A DNA stretch of 62,000 bases, taken from NCBI RefSeq assembly GCF_030272615.1, contig NC_081405.1, positions 22,645,772-22,707,771 on the forward strand, given 5' to 3'. Every line of letters starts with the position of its first letter. The stretch's first letter is position 1. Below are positions 20,856 through 33,612 of the stretch, one piece after another. The position numbers and the translations under genes are program-made. This DNA comes from Cryptomeria japonica (taxonomy: Eukaryota; Streptophyta; Pinopsida; Cupressales; Cupressaceae). The notes beneath the pieces are model-generated. The model was not told the DNA's origin, searched no databases, and saw nothing but the letters and a program-made list of their open reading frames with translations.

Positions 20856-22347
20856 TGTTGGCATATGTGCTGAGCTTGATGACATGATGATATTGTATGT
20901 TGTCATTGATATCAATATGCTGAAATATAAACCGGTATACTGAAGAAAGCAAACTGGCAAGAGAATCGGTATGATATTGTGAACCAGTATATGTGAAAAA
21001 GTGAAGCAGTATGTTGGAATGAGAACCGGTATATATATGGGAAGTTTTATATCGGGGTTTCATTTGGCATGACTACCGGTTGGTAGTCTCAACTTCGAGG
21101 TTTCCAGTTGATGCATTCCAAGCCTGTGTGATTCAACTGATGACATCTTGTGATGAGTTAGCATTGTAATGAAGATCATATCATGTTGCCACATCAGCCT
21201 TGTGCGCGTGAAGGATTTCCTTGAGGATCTTTCATGAAGAAGATTGATCCTATCTACCTTGGGAAGGTGTGAAGTCTCTGTAAACAGTGGAGAGCGCGTG
21301 ATGGGTTATCAACTTCCTAAAATGACAAAGAATGAACGTTGGAGAACGTCTTGAGATCTGTTCAAGACTGTTGTATTCAATGCAGTATGATTAACGGTCG
21401 GGATTCAATGGACTGAATTGTTAAACCTAAATGTTTAGGGTTTAGGGTTTATGCTACCAACCTATCTATTTCCTATAAGGTCGATGATGTTTTTAATTAT
21501 AAAGTTGTTAGAAAATGTTATGTGTGTATCCAAGTGAAGAGATACTTGATTCTTGTCAAACTGGAGAAGTGTGTTGATACCTGCAAAGTGTGATTGCAAA
21601 AGCAAAGGAGCTAAAGAGGATCTGCCTTAACATTGTGTGTTGTTATTAGATCAGTGTATTACCTGTTGACTTCTAACCATTTCAACAGTTGGAAAATCCC
21701 TTAATCGGGTAGCTTTAATAAGCTTTGTATAAATCCTTTAACAGGGTGACTCAATTCAATGAGTTCTTCAAATCCTCTTGTGAGGTAACCTTTAACAGGG
21801 TTCTAACCTTTAACCGGGTATTTAGCCATCCCTTAACCGTGTGATCCCTAGCAGGATTGGTTCCTAGCAGAACCTATTGTAAAATTCTTTAACCGGACTA
21901 GGCTCCTAATAGAATGGACTTCAGAAGAGTTAAAAGAATAGCTTGTGGGTATTCATCCCCATCGTGGTTTTTCCCAGTTGGGTTTCCACGTGAAAAATCA
22001 GTGTGTCATGTGTGATGCTTTTCATGTGATGGTTTAGTATTTTATGTTAAGTGGTAATGCAAGTTGATTTAATGGTCATAAGTATTTCTGATGTATTACT
22101 TGCTTAAGATTTTGGGTGAAGTTGTGATAAGGTATTAGGTCTTGAATTGATCTAGGTGTTACTGATTTGTGTGTTTCAAAGTCTCACTGTGTTGTTACCA
22201 GTAGTGCCCTATTTTAGATCCGTGATCCTTTTTACCAATTAATGCAATCTTTGCAGTCAAAGTGGTTTTGGAGAGATTTTGTCTATACTGATTCACCCCC
22301 CCCCTCTCAGTATTTGTTGAGTACTTACTATTCATCATTATTCATCA
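20856..22347 (+). repeat. Element C 3' LTR
   Basis: 1,492 bp. Begins TGTTGGCATATGTGCTGAGC and ends TTATTCATCA. The complete start here shows that the 5' LTR has lost its first bases. It is followed by ACATGAACTCTC of the E LTR. Confidence 0.9.
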
Positions 22348-22948
22348 ACATGAACTCTCTATACTTTATTCATGGTTATCACATCACTCATTACAAAGCA
22401 TTTGATTCCACAAACATTTTAGTCACAAAATATCTACAAGCTATTATGGCTTATGCCCCTACAAGCCCAATCAACATTCACACCAATGCCTCACAGTCAA
22501 TCTGTGTTCGATGCATAATATTGTTCTTTGATAGTTTTACCTTAACCAACCATCGGTCTTCTCTTTTCCCTTTGTGGATCAACCAACTCTCCCTCTCGAC
22601 TAGACCAACCCCCTATTCACTAGCAATATAATTTCAAATAGGGGATGTTTGGTTGGTTAATGACCACCAAAATGGCTATGGTAATCAACGTCCACTAGGT
22701 TCCTAGGCAACCATGACCTTGGTAATCAACTTCCCCCATTTTTCTTAGAAACCATCTTGCAACATATCTTCCTATCATAGCTATGATAGGAAGTAGGAAC
22801 AAGAGAAAAGTCTTCTAAACTTGTGATAGGGTCAGAAGGACTCTAAGACAAGAACAAAAATAGAATCTAAACTCAACCAAAACCAAAACTAAAAGAAATA
22901 AAAAATCAACAAAAAATCAATGAAAAGAAAAAGTATGCCCCTGCATCA
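22348..22948 (-). repeat. Element E left LTR, second segment
   Basis: Aligns with 27710-28158 and 35062-35212 of the right LTR ('gaactctctatactttatt', 'cttatgcccctacaa', 'ttccctttgtggatca'). Ends ...CCCCTGCATCA. Confidence 0.85.
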
Positions 22949-23144
22949 GACACCCTAGGTAGAGAAAGAATCATGAGCTCCTTCTCATGAGATATGGAAT
23001 ATTATGACCCAAATTAATGATCTCTGGTTCAATGAGCCAAGAAGAATCCTCCACTGGACGATGTTGCCACTTAACCAGATATTTGAAATATTCTTTACCC
23101 TAGGTCTTCTTCAACAATTTTTTAGAAAGAATGCATTCTATTTC

Positions 23145-24443
23145 TTATGGAGTGGAAGTAGTTCCTTGTAGTTCTCGACTGAATGGTATCTCTATCTCAA
23201 CTACATCTTCTTGTCCATCTCCTCTATATGGATAAAGATCTACCACATTAAAAATAGGGGATATGCCCAAATATGAAGGCAAAGCTATTTCATATGCATT
23301 GGAAGAGAATTTTCTGAGAACTTTACAAGGACCCACTTTCTTCATCTGAAGTTTGTTGTAAATACCAGTAGGAAACCTCTTCTTTCTAAAATAAGCCAAG
23401 ACAAGGTCTCCAACTTGAAAAGGAAGTTCCCTCCATTTCTTATCAACATGTTGTTTATACTACTAATTGCTAGATTCAATGTTCATCTTGACCTCTTCAT
23501 GGAGATCATGTATGAGTTTAGGAAACTCTTCACCTATTGCATTATGCCTTTCCATACTACCAAGATCTCTCAACTCAAACACCCATCTTGGATGCATACC
23601 ATATACAACATATAATGGACTAAACCCAGTACTCTGATTAGGAGAATCATTAAATGCAAACTTAGCTTGAGCCAAATCTAGATCCCAAGCACTTGGTATT
23701 TTGTCAACAAGACATCTCAACATATTACCAAGGCTTCGATTAACAAAATCTATTTGACCATCCATTCGGGAGTGGTAAGAAGAATTAAAACTTAGATTTA
23801 GGCCCAATTTATTCCATAGGATCCTCCAAAAATGACCCACAAACTTAGTGTCCCTGTCAGAGATAATACTTTTTGGAATTCCATGTAACTGTACTACTTC
23901 CTTGAAGAACAAATTTGCAATGTTAGTGGCATCACTAGTTTTCTTACAAGGTATGAAATGCACCATTTTAAAAAATCTATCTACCATAACAAATATAGAA
24001 TCATTTCCCCTTTAAGTGTGAGGCAAACCCAATATGAAATCCATACTCACTGAGTCCCAAGATCAAGTTGGAACTGGAAGTGGCTAATATAACCTAGCAT
24101 TTTGGCTTCTCCCTTTGGCATGTTGACAAATGTTGCACCTTTCTACATATCTCCTCACATCCGCATGAATATTTGGCCAATAATAATGAGTGCTCAACTG
24201 TATATAAGTCTTATCATGTCAAAAGTGACCAGCAAGACTATCACAATGTATTTCCTTCAACAAATTGTCTCTCATGGAGCCTTTAGGAATGCATAACTTA
24301 TTCCCTTTGAACAATAAACCTTCTTGAATCATGAAGTCCACCCATGGCTCTTTATTCCACATAATTGGATCTCTGCAAGCTTCAAAGGCCTCTTTAAAAT
24401 CGGTATCCTCTGCATACAATTCTTTCAAACTTTCAAAACCCAC
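23145..24443 (-). pseudogene. Element E integrase
   Basis: Read on the minus strand. An H2C2-type N-terminal region (24443-24219; 'EIHCDSLAGHF') is followed by a core with SMDFILGLPHT near 24050 (first Asp), SDRDTKFVGHFW near 23860 (second Asp) and YHSRMDGQIDFVNRSL near 23760, where the third catalytic residue is Asp instead of Glu. The C-terminal module at 23399-23145 ('KVGPCKVLRKFSSNAY') is the GPY/F domain of Ty3/gypsy integrases. Stops separate the parts. It would insert the cDNA into the genome; this copy cannot work as written. Confidence 0.85.
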
Positions 24444-24479
24444 ACTGTTAGCTTGTTTACATGAAGAAACAAATTCTTC

Positions 24480-25640
24480 CTACTCAAAGCATCAACAACT
24501 CTATTCATTTGTCCACTTTTATGTTTCAAAACAAAGTTAAAACTTTGAAGATACTCAACCCATTTGGCATGTCTTTGATTCAACTTGTGTTAGCTATTCA
24601 TAAATTGTAGAGCATGATTATTTATATACATAATGAACTTTGGAAGAAAATAATGTCTCCATTTCTTTAAGGACTAAACTAAAGCATAAAATTATAAATC
24701 ATAAGAATAATACTTCCTTTTAGCCTCATTTAGTTTCTCACTAGAGTATGTTATTGGTTTACCTTCTTGACTTAGGACTGCCTCAATAGCCAATCCACTT
24801 GCATCACACTCCACTTGAAACACTTTTTCTTGAAAAACAAGATAAGCAAGAATGTGATGCTCACTTACCCTTTGTTTAAGAAATTAAAAACTTTCTTCAG
24901 CCTTCCTAGTCCATTGAAAATCTCTCTTATTCCCCTAATAGTATCAAGGATAGGAGCAACAACATGATTGAAAATCCTTATAAATTTTCTATAAAAGCTT
25001 GCTAACCCATGAAAACTCCTTACCTTCATTACACTTTTTGGTGTGGGCCATTTAAGTTTGGTCTACAAAAAGACATACTTCTTGAGATTTATCTGCAACT
25101 TTTCCTCATGTAGCCTGCTCAATACCTGCCTCAAATGCTCTAGATTCTCTTCTTTAGACCTGCTAAACACCAAAATGTCATCCAAATATACAATTATAAA
25201 TTTACCAAGGAATTGTTTCAAAACCTCATTCATTAGTCTCATAAAGTGTTGGGTGCATTAGATAATCCAAATGGCATAACCAACAATTCATATAAACCAT
25301 CACCATTCTTAAAGGTTATCTTTCGTTCATCACCCAATTTGATTCTTATTTGGTGGTAGTTGTTTTTCAAGTCTATCTTATAAAAATACATAGAACCACT
25401 CAAACAATCCATTAATTCTTCAATTATAGGAATGAGAAACCTATATCTTATGGTAATTTTATTTATAGCCCTTAAATCAGGGCACATACGTCATTCCCCT
25501 CCTTTCTTTGGCACAAGTATTGTGGGAACAGCACAAGGACTTATGGTTTCCCTTATCAATCCTTTCTTCAAAAGGTCCTCCACCTACTTCCTTATCTCTT
25601 CAATTTTCATAAGTGTCAACCTATAGGTTGCCTTGTTTGG
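24480..25640 (-). pseudogene. Element E reverse transcriptase and RNase H
   Basis: Reverse transcriptase begins near 25600 (minus strand). The clearest blocks are '[15 protein letters not shown]' (25375) and '[11 protein letters not shown]' (25260), and after a frame change YLDDILVF at 25177-25188, the Ty3/gypsy active site. RNase H follows, with 'ECDASGLAIEAVLSQEG' near 24800. Several stops and at least two frame changes are present. Copying of RNA into DNA would be its role. Confidence 0.85.
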
Positions 25641-26116
25641 AAGGCTAACACTTGAAATAAAATCCATATGGTGGCTTTAATGCTTCTCATTGGTGGGAAC
25701 TCACTAGGCAAATCAGATGCAACAATATTAAAATGTTCATTCTAAATACCTTGCACTTCAGGAGAAAAATCATCAAGTTTCATGGCGGTAAACACATGCC
25801 TAGGTTTAAGAACCAAAGTAAATCCTACTTCCTCATTCTTCATTTCATGTATGAATTTCGTACTACTAACCAACATTACCTTACTACCGCTAATATTGTT
25901 GTTGTCTTCTTCTTGCTCTATCATAGGCATCAAAGTATGTTTCACTCCATCTTTCTCAATTGTTTAGGTGTTCTCCCTTCCATTATGCACCGCTTTCCTG
26001 TCAAATTGCCATGGTCTTATAAGAAATACATGGCAAAAATCCATGGGAATTATATCACATAACACATTATCTATATAACATCCAATTTGAAAATCAACAT
26101 AGGCCTACTCATTTAC

Positions 26117-26401
26117 TCATAATTGATGTCCTTTTTGTAACCATGATACTTTATAAAGAGATGGACAATTCATCCTTTTAAGGTCTAACTTATCTACCAT
26201 CTTTGTTGCAACAATGTCATCCATACTACCACTATCAATAATCAATCTACAACATTTACCTTTGGACTTACATTTGGTTTTGAATAAGGCTCTCCTTTGA
26301 ACGAGTTCTTGACTTTCTTTTTGAGGCTTCAACAATACCCTCTTCAACAATAATGACTCTCTTGATTCTAACTCCTCTTTATGGTGAACAGATAACCCCA
26401 C
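26117..26401 (-). pseudogene. Element E aspartic protease
   Basis: A 94-codon minus-strand stretch with 'CRLIIDSGSMDDIVATKMV' near 26235, the DSG motif of a retropepsin with the 'D-IVA..MV-KL' wording typical of plant gypsy protease. It lies between gag and reverse transcriptase as expected. Confidence 0.75.
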
Positions 26402-26445
26402 ACTTTTTTTATCAACATGAATAATTTAATTACTCCTTTCAAACT

Positions 26446-27480
26446 TCATATGTTCTCCTTGAGAAGACTCAGAGGATTCCCAGCTCTTGTGCCCAACTTG
26501 GTTGCAATCGAAGCATTTTCTAGCGAACCCTCTTCCTCTACCTTATGAACCACCTCTTCCATAGGATCTTCCACCTTTATTTTGGTAACCTCCTCTATCA
26601 TTGTTGGCTGTCCCACTACTACTTCCAATCTCTTCTCCTTGACGATGTTGTTGTCCTCTACCAAATTGTTGTCCCCTTCCTCTAAAAACTCTTCTTCTCT
26701 TGATGACTTTGTTTTCGCTGCAATTGCTCCTTTGGCTTTAAGGCAAATTAAAAAGCCTCTTCAAGGCTTCTCAGGGACACAACACTTAATTTTTCTTGTA
26801 AACTATACTTTAGACCATTCGTATATCTAGATATTTTCTCCATATATTCCTCACTATGGCTAGATCGAATCACCAACTTATAAAATTCTTCAGTGTAACT
26901 ATCATGTCCTTTTGTTTCAAATTTTGCAATCTCTTGAAAATATTTATTTGATAGTCTCCAAGAAGGAACATGGCCTTCAATTTTGCAACCATTCGATCCC
27001 ACAAACTAATCTTCTCTTTATTCTTCCTTCTTCTCTCAGATTGGACAAAGTCCCACCACATAGCAGTGTGGCCCTTAATCTAGTGCAGGCAAATTTAATT
27101 CTCCTTCCTCTACTACTCCCGCATAGTCTAAGTACTTGTCTAAGTCATTGATCCAATTAATTAGATCTTCACCATTTAGGCTTCCCAAATATGTAGGAAC
27201 CTCTATTTTGGGTTTGGAATCCACATTCAATACTATCCTCAATAACCTTTCCTCAAACCTTTCAAGTTCTTCCTATTCTTCCCCATTCCCTTCCTGTTCT
27301 TGTTCTTGTTCTTCCTCTTCATTATCACTAACATCATCATCATCGGTTCCTCTTCTCTGTGACCTTTCTAATGCATCCATTCATGCAATTAGGTGCTACA
27401 ACATCTTGGTAACTCCTTCTCCATGTTCTCTTTTGCCTTTCCTTGGGCTCCTCCTCTGCCCATTCTCCTTGGAGGCATTA
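26446..27480 (-). pseudogene. Element E gag with degraded zinc knuckle
   Basis: Retrotransposon gag (capsid) pieces on the minus strand: 'MWWDFVQSERRRKNKEKISL' near 27061, then 'FETKGHDSYTEEFYKLVIR' near 26920, the plant gypsy gag signature. A Gly/Arg-rich spacer leads to 'RKCFDCNQVGHKSWESS' near 26510, a CCHC knuckle whose last Cys is lost. An acidic low-complexity region lies upstream (27250-27400). Frames are broken repeatedly. Confidence 0.75.
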
Positions 27481-27515
27481 TGTCCACTCAACTCAAGCCT
27501 AATCTCTTTTAGTCT

Positions 27516-27527
27516 CTAATACCGCTA
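27516..27527 (-). other. Element E primer-binding site (degraded)
   Basis: Reverse complement reads TAGCGGTATTAGAG just inside the right LTR, a diverged form of TGGTATCAGAGC. Confidence 0.55.
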
Positions 27528-28158
27528 TGATAGTAAGCCCTAATGATCACAAAAATCAATCAATCACACTCAAAAACATACAAGTAATGGATAGGGAAAT
27601 AATAATAGGAAGTTCAGGAAATTAACAGTGAATAAATTCAACTATAGTCTGTGCCAAATATTATGGCAAAAATAGAGTTTATTTATATAACATCAATCTA
27701 TGATATCAATAGAAACTCTCTATACTTTATTAATGTTTATCATATAACTAATTACAAATCATTTGATTCCACAAAAATTTCAGTCATAGAATATCTACAG
27801 GCTACTACGACTTATGCCCCTACAAGGCCAATCAACATTCACAACAATGCCTCGCACTTAGTCTATGTTTGATGCATAATACTATTCTTTGATAGCCTTC
27901 CCTTAACCAACCATTAGTCTTCTCTTTTCCCTTTATGGATCAGCCAACTCTCCCTCTCAACCAAACCAACCCCCAATTCACCAGCAATCTAATTTCAAAT
28001 AGGGTAAGTTTGGTTGGTTAACAGCCACCAACGTGGTTGTGTTACCTGACGTCCATCGAGTGCCTAGGCAGTTGTAGCCTTGGTAACCAACTTCCCCTAT
28101 TTTCCTTAAAAACCATCTTGCAACATATCTTAATTCCATAGCTACGACAGGAAGAAGG
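27528..28158 (-). repeat. Element E right LTR, first segment
   Basis: Starts TGATAGTAAGCCC on the plus strand, equivalent to TGATGGAAAGCC at 14792. It is interrupted by element D after 'gacaggaagaagg'; the LTR resumes at 35062. Confidence 0.85.
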
Positions 28159-29190
28159 TGATAACTCAATGATGAACGGATAGCACCAAACCGGTATTGA
28201 GAGGGGGGGTGAATCAGTATAGGCAAAAACACAATATTAAACCAGTTTGCTAGCAGACACTGTGCTTTGGCAAACAAATAGTAACACCGGTCTTAAACAG
28301 AGTACAACCGGCAAAACCCAGAGTAAGCTTGTTAAAGGATTTATAGTAAGCCAGTTAAAGCTACCCTGTTAAGGGATTTCCCAACTATTGAAGTGGTGAG
28401 AGATCAATAGGTATTACAATGATCTAGTAACAGCACTCAATGCCAATGTAGATCCACTTTAGCTCCTCTTCACCTTCTGCACTTACACTCTGCAGGTATC
28501 ACTTCTCTCTTTTGGTCTGGCAAGAATCACGTATCTCTTCTCTTGGATACTCACACACAACTTTTGCCAACAACCTCAAAAAGAAACACAACATCGACCT
28601 TATAGGAAATAGATAGGTTAGTAGCATAAACCCTAAACATATTAGGTTAAGCAATTCAAACGGTTCAATCCTGACCATTGAGCACATTGCATTAAATGCA
28701 ACAGTCTTGAACCAATCTCAAGACATTCTCCATCGTTCATTTTCCACCGATTTCATCATGGCTGATAACCCATCACACGTTATCACTGTTTAAAGACTTC
28801 GCACATTCCCAAGGTAGATAGGAACAATCTCATTCATGCAAGATCCTTCACGCGCACAAGGCTGACATGGCAACATGATCTGTTCTTCATTGCAATGCTA
28901 ACTCATCACACAAAGTCACTGATTGAGTCACATAGGCTTGAGGCACTTCAACCAAAAACCCTGAAGTTGAGACTACCAACCAGTAGTTATACAAAGCTTC
29001 CATGTGTCGGTTCCCATAACCACATGTCGTTTCACCTTAAACAAACACACCACTTCACTTTGGCAAAAATGCTGGTTCACAGTGTTATACCGGTTCTCAC
29101 ATATAAAAGTTCACTCCTCTTCAGCATATTGACAACAATGACAACATACAATGTCATTATGTCCTCATACCGGTTCACATAATGCCAACA
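28159..29190 (-). repeat. Element D 3' LTR (left on plus strand), internally deleted
   Basis: Starts TGATAACTCAATGATGAACG and ends ATAATGCCAACA. Compared with the right LTR it lacks about 0.45 kb between 'caaaacccag' and 'gttaaaggatttatag' (the segment near 33779-34225) and keeps ~41 bp near 28680 that the right copy has lost. Confidence 0.88.
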
Positions 29191-29192
29191 AT

Positions 29193-29202
29193 CTCCCCCT
29201 TT
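29193..29202 (-). other. Element D polypurine tract
   Basis: CTCCCCCTTT on the plus strand (AAAGGGGGAG reversed), two bases from the LTR. It is identical to the tract of B and C. Confidence 0.85.
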
Positions 29203-29443
29203 GGTATTGATGGAAATATACAAAGATATCTCTCTGTTTCACATCTTCTCCCCCAATTTCTGTAGATATCTTCTCTGCTTCTCTTCTTCTCCCCCTTTGA
29301 CAACAATGCCAAAGTGGAGGCATAAGCTTCCACAAGCTTCCCTATTCCATTATGCTACTCCCCCTAAGGAGTAGCATCCTTCAACACATCAATCCAAACT
29401 AAATTTGACTATGCAATACCTGACTGATGTGGAGCATATACCT

Positions 29444-31640
29444 TTAGTTTACCTCTTGAAGGGGCAGCACCCCTAATTCACCTCTTAAGTACATAAATGT
29501 AGCCTTTGGAAGAGGCTTGGTGAATATGTCTACTAACTTCTCCTTACTGGAAACATGTTCCAGTGTAATCTCTTTGTTCTGAACCTTTTCCCTCAAGAAA
29601 TGATACTTAAGCTCAAAGTGCTTGGTTCTAGAATGTAAAACCAGATTCTTGGAGATGTTAAGTGCACTAGTATTGTCACAAAATATACTTACTAGTTTAG
29701 ATACAGGAACTTTGAAGCTATTCAATACATGCTTCATCCAAATTGTCTGAGTACAGTTCATGAAAGCTGCAACATACTCTACTTCCACTGTAGACTGAGA
29801 GATACAACTCTGCTTCTTACTCATCCATGAGACCAGCCTACCATCGAGAAAGAATGTACCACCAATTGTGCTCTTCCAGTCATCCACATTACTAGCCCAA
29901 TAAGCATCTGTGAACACTTTCAGGTTAAAATCATTATTGTATGGATACCATAACCCATAGTCAATAGTTCCCTTCAGATATCAAAGAATCCACTTGACTG
30001 CAACCAAGTGGGATTCTCTTGGGATTTTCTGGAACCTTGCAGTAATGCCAACTACATGTGCAATATCTGGTCTGCTATCCACTACATAATGTAACTTACC
30101 AATCATTGATCGATATTCCTTCTCATCAACCAATGCTGAGTCATCCTCTTTGGATAGTTTACAACCGATCACCATCGGTGTACCAACCAGTTTGCTATCT
30201 TCCATGTCAAAGGTCTTCAACACCTCTTTGACATACATGGACTAAGTGATAAAGATTCCATCTTTCATCTGCTGAATATGCAGTCCAATGAAGAACTTAA
30301 TCTCCCCTATGAGTGACATCTCAAACTCTTTCTTCATCTCATCTGCAAACTCATGACTCATCTTGTCATCTCCACCAAAGATAATGTCATCAACAAATAC
30401 CTCATAGATCAAGATCCAATCTCCTTTAGACTTCAAGTAGATATTTCTATCTTTGCTTGTTCTCTCAAATCCAATCGTCACAAGGTGGGAGTGCAGGCAT
30501 TCATACCATGCTCTAGGTGCCTGCTTTAGACCATATAAGGCTTTATGTAGCCTACACACCATGTCACTATCTTCAAATAGGGAAAACCCATCTTGTTGCT
30601 CTATATACACTTCCTCTTCAAGTACACCATTTAGGAATGCAGATTTTACATCCATTTGATATATTTTGAATCCTTTAAAAGTTGCATATGCAAGAAGCAT
30701 ATCAACTCCTTCCAATCTGGCTTTAGGAGGAAAGGTTTCTCCATAGTCTTCTCCTTCTTCTTGAGCATATCCTTTGCACACCAGTCTGGCTTTGTTTCTA
30801 ATCATTGTGCCATCCTCATTCAGCTTATTTCTGAAAACCCATTTGGTGCCAATGACATTTTTATGCTCTGGTCTGGGTACCAAAGACCATGTACCATTTT
30901 TCTCTATCTGGTCAAGTTCCTCTTCCATTGCCTTGATCCAGTCTTCATCTTTATATGCCTCTTTGAATGATTTAGGCTCAAATTCAGAGATCATACATGA
31001 GTTTTCTCTGACTTTTCTTCTTGTAAGAATTCCTGCATCCTTATCTCCTATGATCTTCTTAGGATCATGATTCATCTTGACATACTGAGGAATGGTCTTG
31101 ATAGATTCCTCTTTCTTTTCTTCTTCATCCTCATCTCCATCAGTATCAGCATCTACATCTACCGGTGTAGGAACATTGTTACTGGTACTTGGTTGACTGA
31201 CAACCAGTTCCCAGAAGGTTACAACCGATTCATTTACCACTTGCTCACTACCAGTTCCCTTAGTTTTCTCAATGGTTTCATCAACTCTTACATTGATGCT
31301 TTCCATAATTCTCTGAGTCCTATTATTGAAACACTTGAGAGCTTTTCTCTTGGTGGAATACCCTAGGAATATTCCCTCATCACATTTTGCATCAAATTTG
31401 CTCTGGTGTTCGCTCCTCTTGATGTAATATTTGCTACCAAACACTCTAAAGTAGCTAGCCACAGGTGTCTTACCGGTCCAATACTCATAAGGAGTTTTAT
31501 CCTTACCTTTCTTAATGAGTACCTGGTTCATTGTGTAGACTGCAGTGGTCACCACTTCTCTCCAAAAGGTGTGAGTTACCTTTCCTTGAATCAACATAGT
31601 TCTAGCTACTTCAGCCATAGTCTGGTTATTCCTCTCTACT
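29444..31640 (-). pseudogene. Element D integrase C-terminus, reverse transcriptase and RNase H
   Basis: Stretch 31618-30242 (458 codons, minus) holds the end of integrase and the copia reverse transcriptase with FVDD at plus 30386-30397. A TAG-type stop (30239-30241) and a short break near 29950 separate it from 30238-29981 and 29917-29444, which give RNase H ('KSTIGGTFFL', 'SIFCDNTSALNISKN') and the end 'DIFTKPLPKATFMYLRGELG'. The integrase Glu motif NGLVERNN lies just upstream at ~31640. Apart from these few stops the enzyme is complete, so D is the best-preserved member of the C/D family here. Confidence 0.88.
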
Positions 31641-31715
31641 AGGCCATTCTACTATGGAGTCCGGGGGGCAGACAGTTGCCTCTTGATGCCATGTTCTTCA
31701 CAGTACTTGTTGAAT

Positions 31716-32770
31716 TCACCGGAAGTGAATTTTTCCTCCTTGATTAGTTCTCAGGCACTTGATCCTTTTACTGCTTTCCTTCTCCACTAATGCTCTGAAA
31801 GCTTTGAACTTTACAAAGGCTTCAGACTTATCTTTCAAGAATGTGACCCACATCATTCTTGAGCAGTCATCAATGAGAATCATGAAGTACCTATCACCCT
31901 GCACACTCCTAGTTTTCATAGGACCACACAAATCAGTATGCACAAGATCAAGCAAATTGTCAGCAGTGAAAGGTTTACCTTTAAAGGTTGAGGAAGACAT
32001 TTTCCCCAGTTGACACTCTCTGCACAAGGTATTTTCTAGTTTTCTTAGCACCGACAACCCTCTAACTGCCTTGATCTTACTGGCCTTCACAATGTTATCA
32101 AATTTTACATGGAAGAGTCTCCTATGCCATATCTAGCTATCATCAAATTTAGCCATAAGACATGTACTTATATTTGCATTCAGTTGAAATAGGTTACCTT
32201 TGGTCTGCATGTCGGTGGCTACCAATTCACCATTCTTTCCTTTGATTCTGCACACTCCATTCTTGAATTCCAGAGTGAGACCATTGTCATTCAGCTGGGC
32301 AACACTCAGAAGGTTGTGTCTTAGACCATCAACCCAATACACATTGTCAGCACTACTCTTTCCATTTAGTGAGATGGACCCTCTGCCTTTGACCATACAT
32401 GGTGCATCATTACCAAAGCGAACCACACCACCATCATACTCTTCCAAGGATAGAAACTTGCTCCGGTCACCAGTCATATGGAGAACAACCACAGTCAATA
32501 ATCCACTCATTGGAATTATCAAAGTGGGAGACAAGAGCCTTCTTGTCTGACACATCTTCCTTGATAGCAACAAACATAATATCTTCATTTTCTTCATCTT
32601 CTAACTCCTCATCTGTGACACCTTCATCAACTACCACAAAATAGTTTCTCTAGTTTCCTCCTTTGAATTTCTTGAACTTTTCCGTTTTGTCCTTGTTGTC
32701 ACCATTAGGATAGTTTATAGAAATATGTCCTATCCGGTTACAAGAAAAGCATTTCAAAGGGAACTTACCT
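31716..32770 (-). pseudogene. Element D knuckle, protease and integrase N-terminal part
   Basis: The knuckle region reads CFSCNRIGHISINY near 32745, so its last Cys is Tyr. The protease active site lies near 32490 at a frame change (a 'DCGC' reading where DSGC is usual). 'SLEEYDGGVVRFGN' and the pre-integrase region follow (32440-32133). Integrase 32090-31716 has VHTDLCGP, but the second catalytic Asp is Asn (LRTNQGG, where C has LRTDQGG), and it ends in a frameshift. It cannot be active as written. Confidence 0.82.
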
Positions 32771-32857
32771 CTGTATTTTTCTGGTTCCTTTAGGAAGTTT
32801 CCTGGCAAGAAGAGCTTCAAATGCCATCAAAATCTCCTCATCATCCATTTCTCTGCT

Positions 32858-33541
32858 CTATCTTGGTTCACCACTAGTGCTAGCTTCTTTTCCTTTTCTG
32901 GATGGTACAGCAGAAGCTTTAAAAGTTGATTCGGTCTTTCGAACACTGCCATCAAAACTATTTAGCTCATAGGTTGTCAACTTTGCAATGATGGATTCTA
33001 GGGATACCTTAGTCTTTTCTATTGATCTCAACTCCTGAATAGCAGCAACCCTTATTGCATAGACCGGTAATAAGGATCTCAAGACTTTTCTTACCACAGT
33101 GGAATCTTCCATTTTACCACCTGCACTCTTGATATCTCCAACAACAATTTTGATTCTTATTCCATACTGTTGAATGGTATCACCTTCAACCATCTGCATG
33201 TCTTCAAACTTCCCTCTAAGGATTTCTTCCTTAGCTTGTTTTACATGCTCATCACTGCCATAGATATTTTCAAAAGTATCCCATACCTCTTTGGGATTTA
33301 CCTTATCTTGGACATCAATAAACTCAATGTTAGAGAAACTACTAATTAGGGCTTCCATGACTTGCCCATTCTCCTGCATCTCTCTCTTTTGGTCATCGGT
33401 GAGAGTACCGGTAGGGGCAACATAGGCATTCTCAACATAGCTCCAGTATTGAGCACCCATGCTTCTTATGTATATCTTCATTCTATCTTTCCATATACTA
33501 AAATTTTCTCTGTTGAACTTTGGACCTTCCCTCTTCATCAT
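32858..33541 (-). pseudogene. Element D gag, intact N-terminal 227 codons
   Basis: An open minus-strand stretch starting 'MMKREGPKFNRENFSIWKDR' about 58 bp after the primer site, the copia gag of the UBN2/DUF4219 type. It is near-identical to C gag and keeps Gln where C has a stop. It ends at TGA before the knuckle. Gag assembles the virus-like particle. Confidence 0.85.
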
Positions 33542-33598
33542 TAGACTGGGATCTTTACCTCAAGCGGTTAATCTTATAACACAGAGGACCTAGAGGAT

Positions 33599-33610
33599 GC
33601 TCTGATACCA
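33599..33610 (-). other. Element D primer-binding site
   Basis: GCTCTGATACCA on the plus strand is TGGTATCAGAGC reversed, two bases from the LTR. It is a perfect initiator-Met site. Confidence 0.9.
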
Positions 33611-33612
33611 AT

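Larger units (their letters stand above)
14961..22347 (+). mobile_element. Element C: Ty1/copia element inside element E left LTR
   Basis: LTRs are ~1.5 kb (about 14961-16479 and 20856-22347). The primer site TGGTATTAGAGC is at 16482, and the pol order gag, protease, integrase, reverse transcriptase, RNase H is that of Ty1/copia. A polypurine tract lies before the 3' LTR. It is the same family as D. The 5' LTR lacks its TGTTGGCA start, so no exact duplication can be read. The 3' flank ACATG and the structure of the intact E LTR fit an original insertion followed by a small junction deletion. Many stops are present, so it is inactive. Confidence 0.9.
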
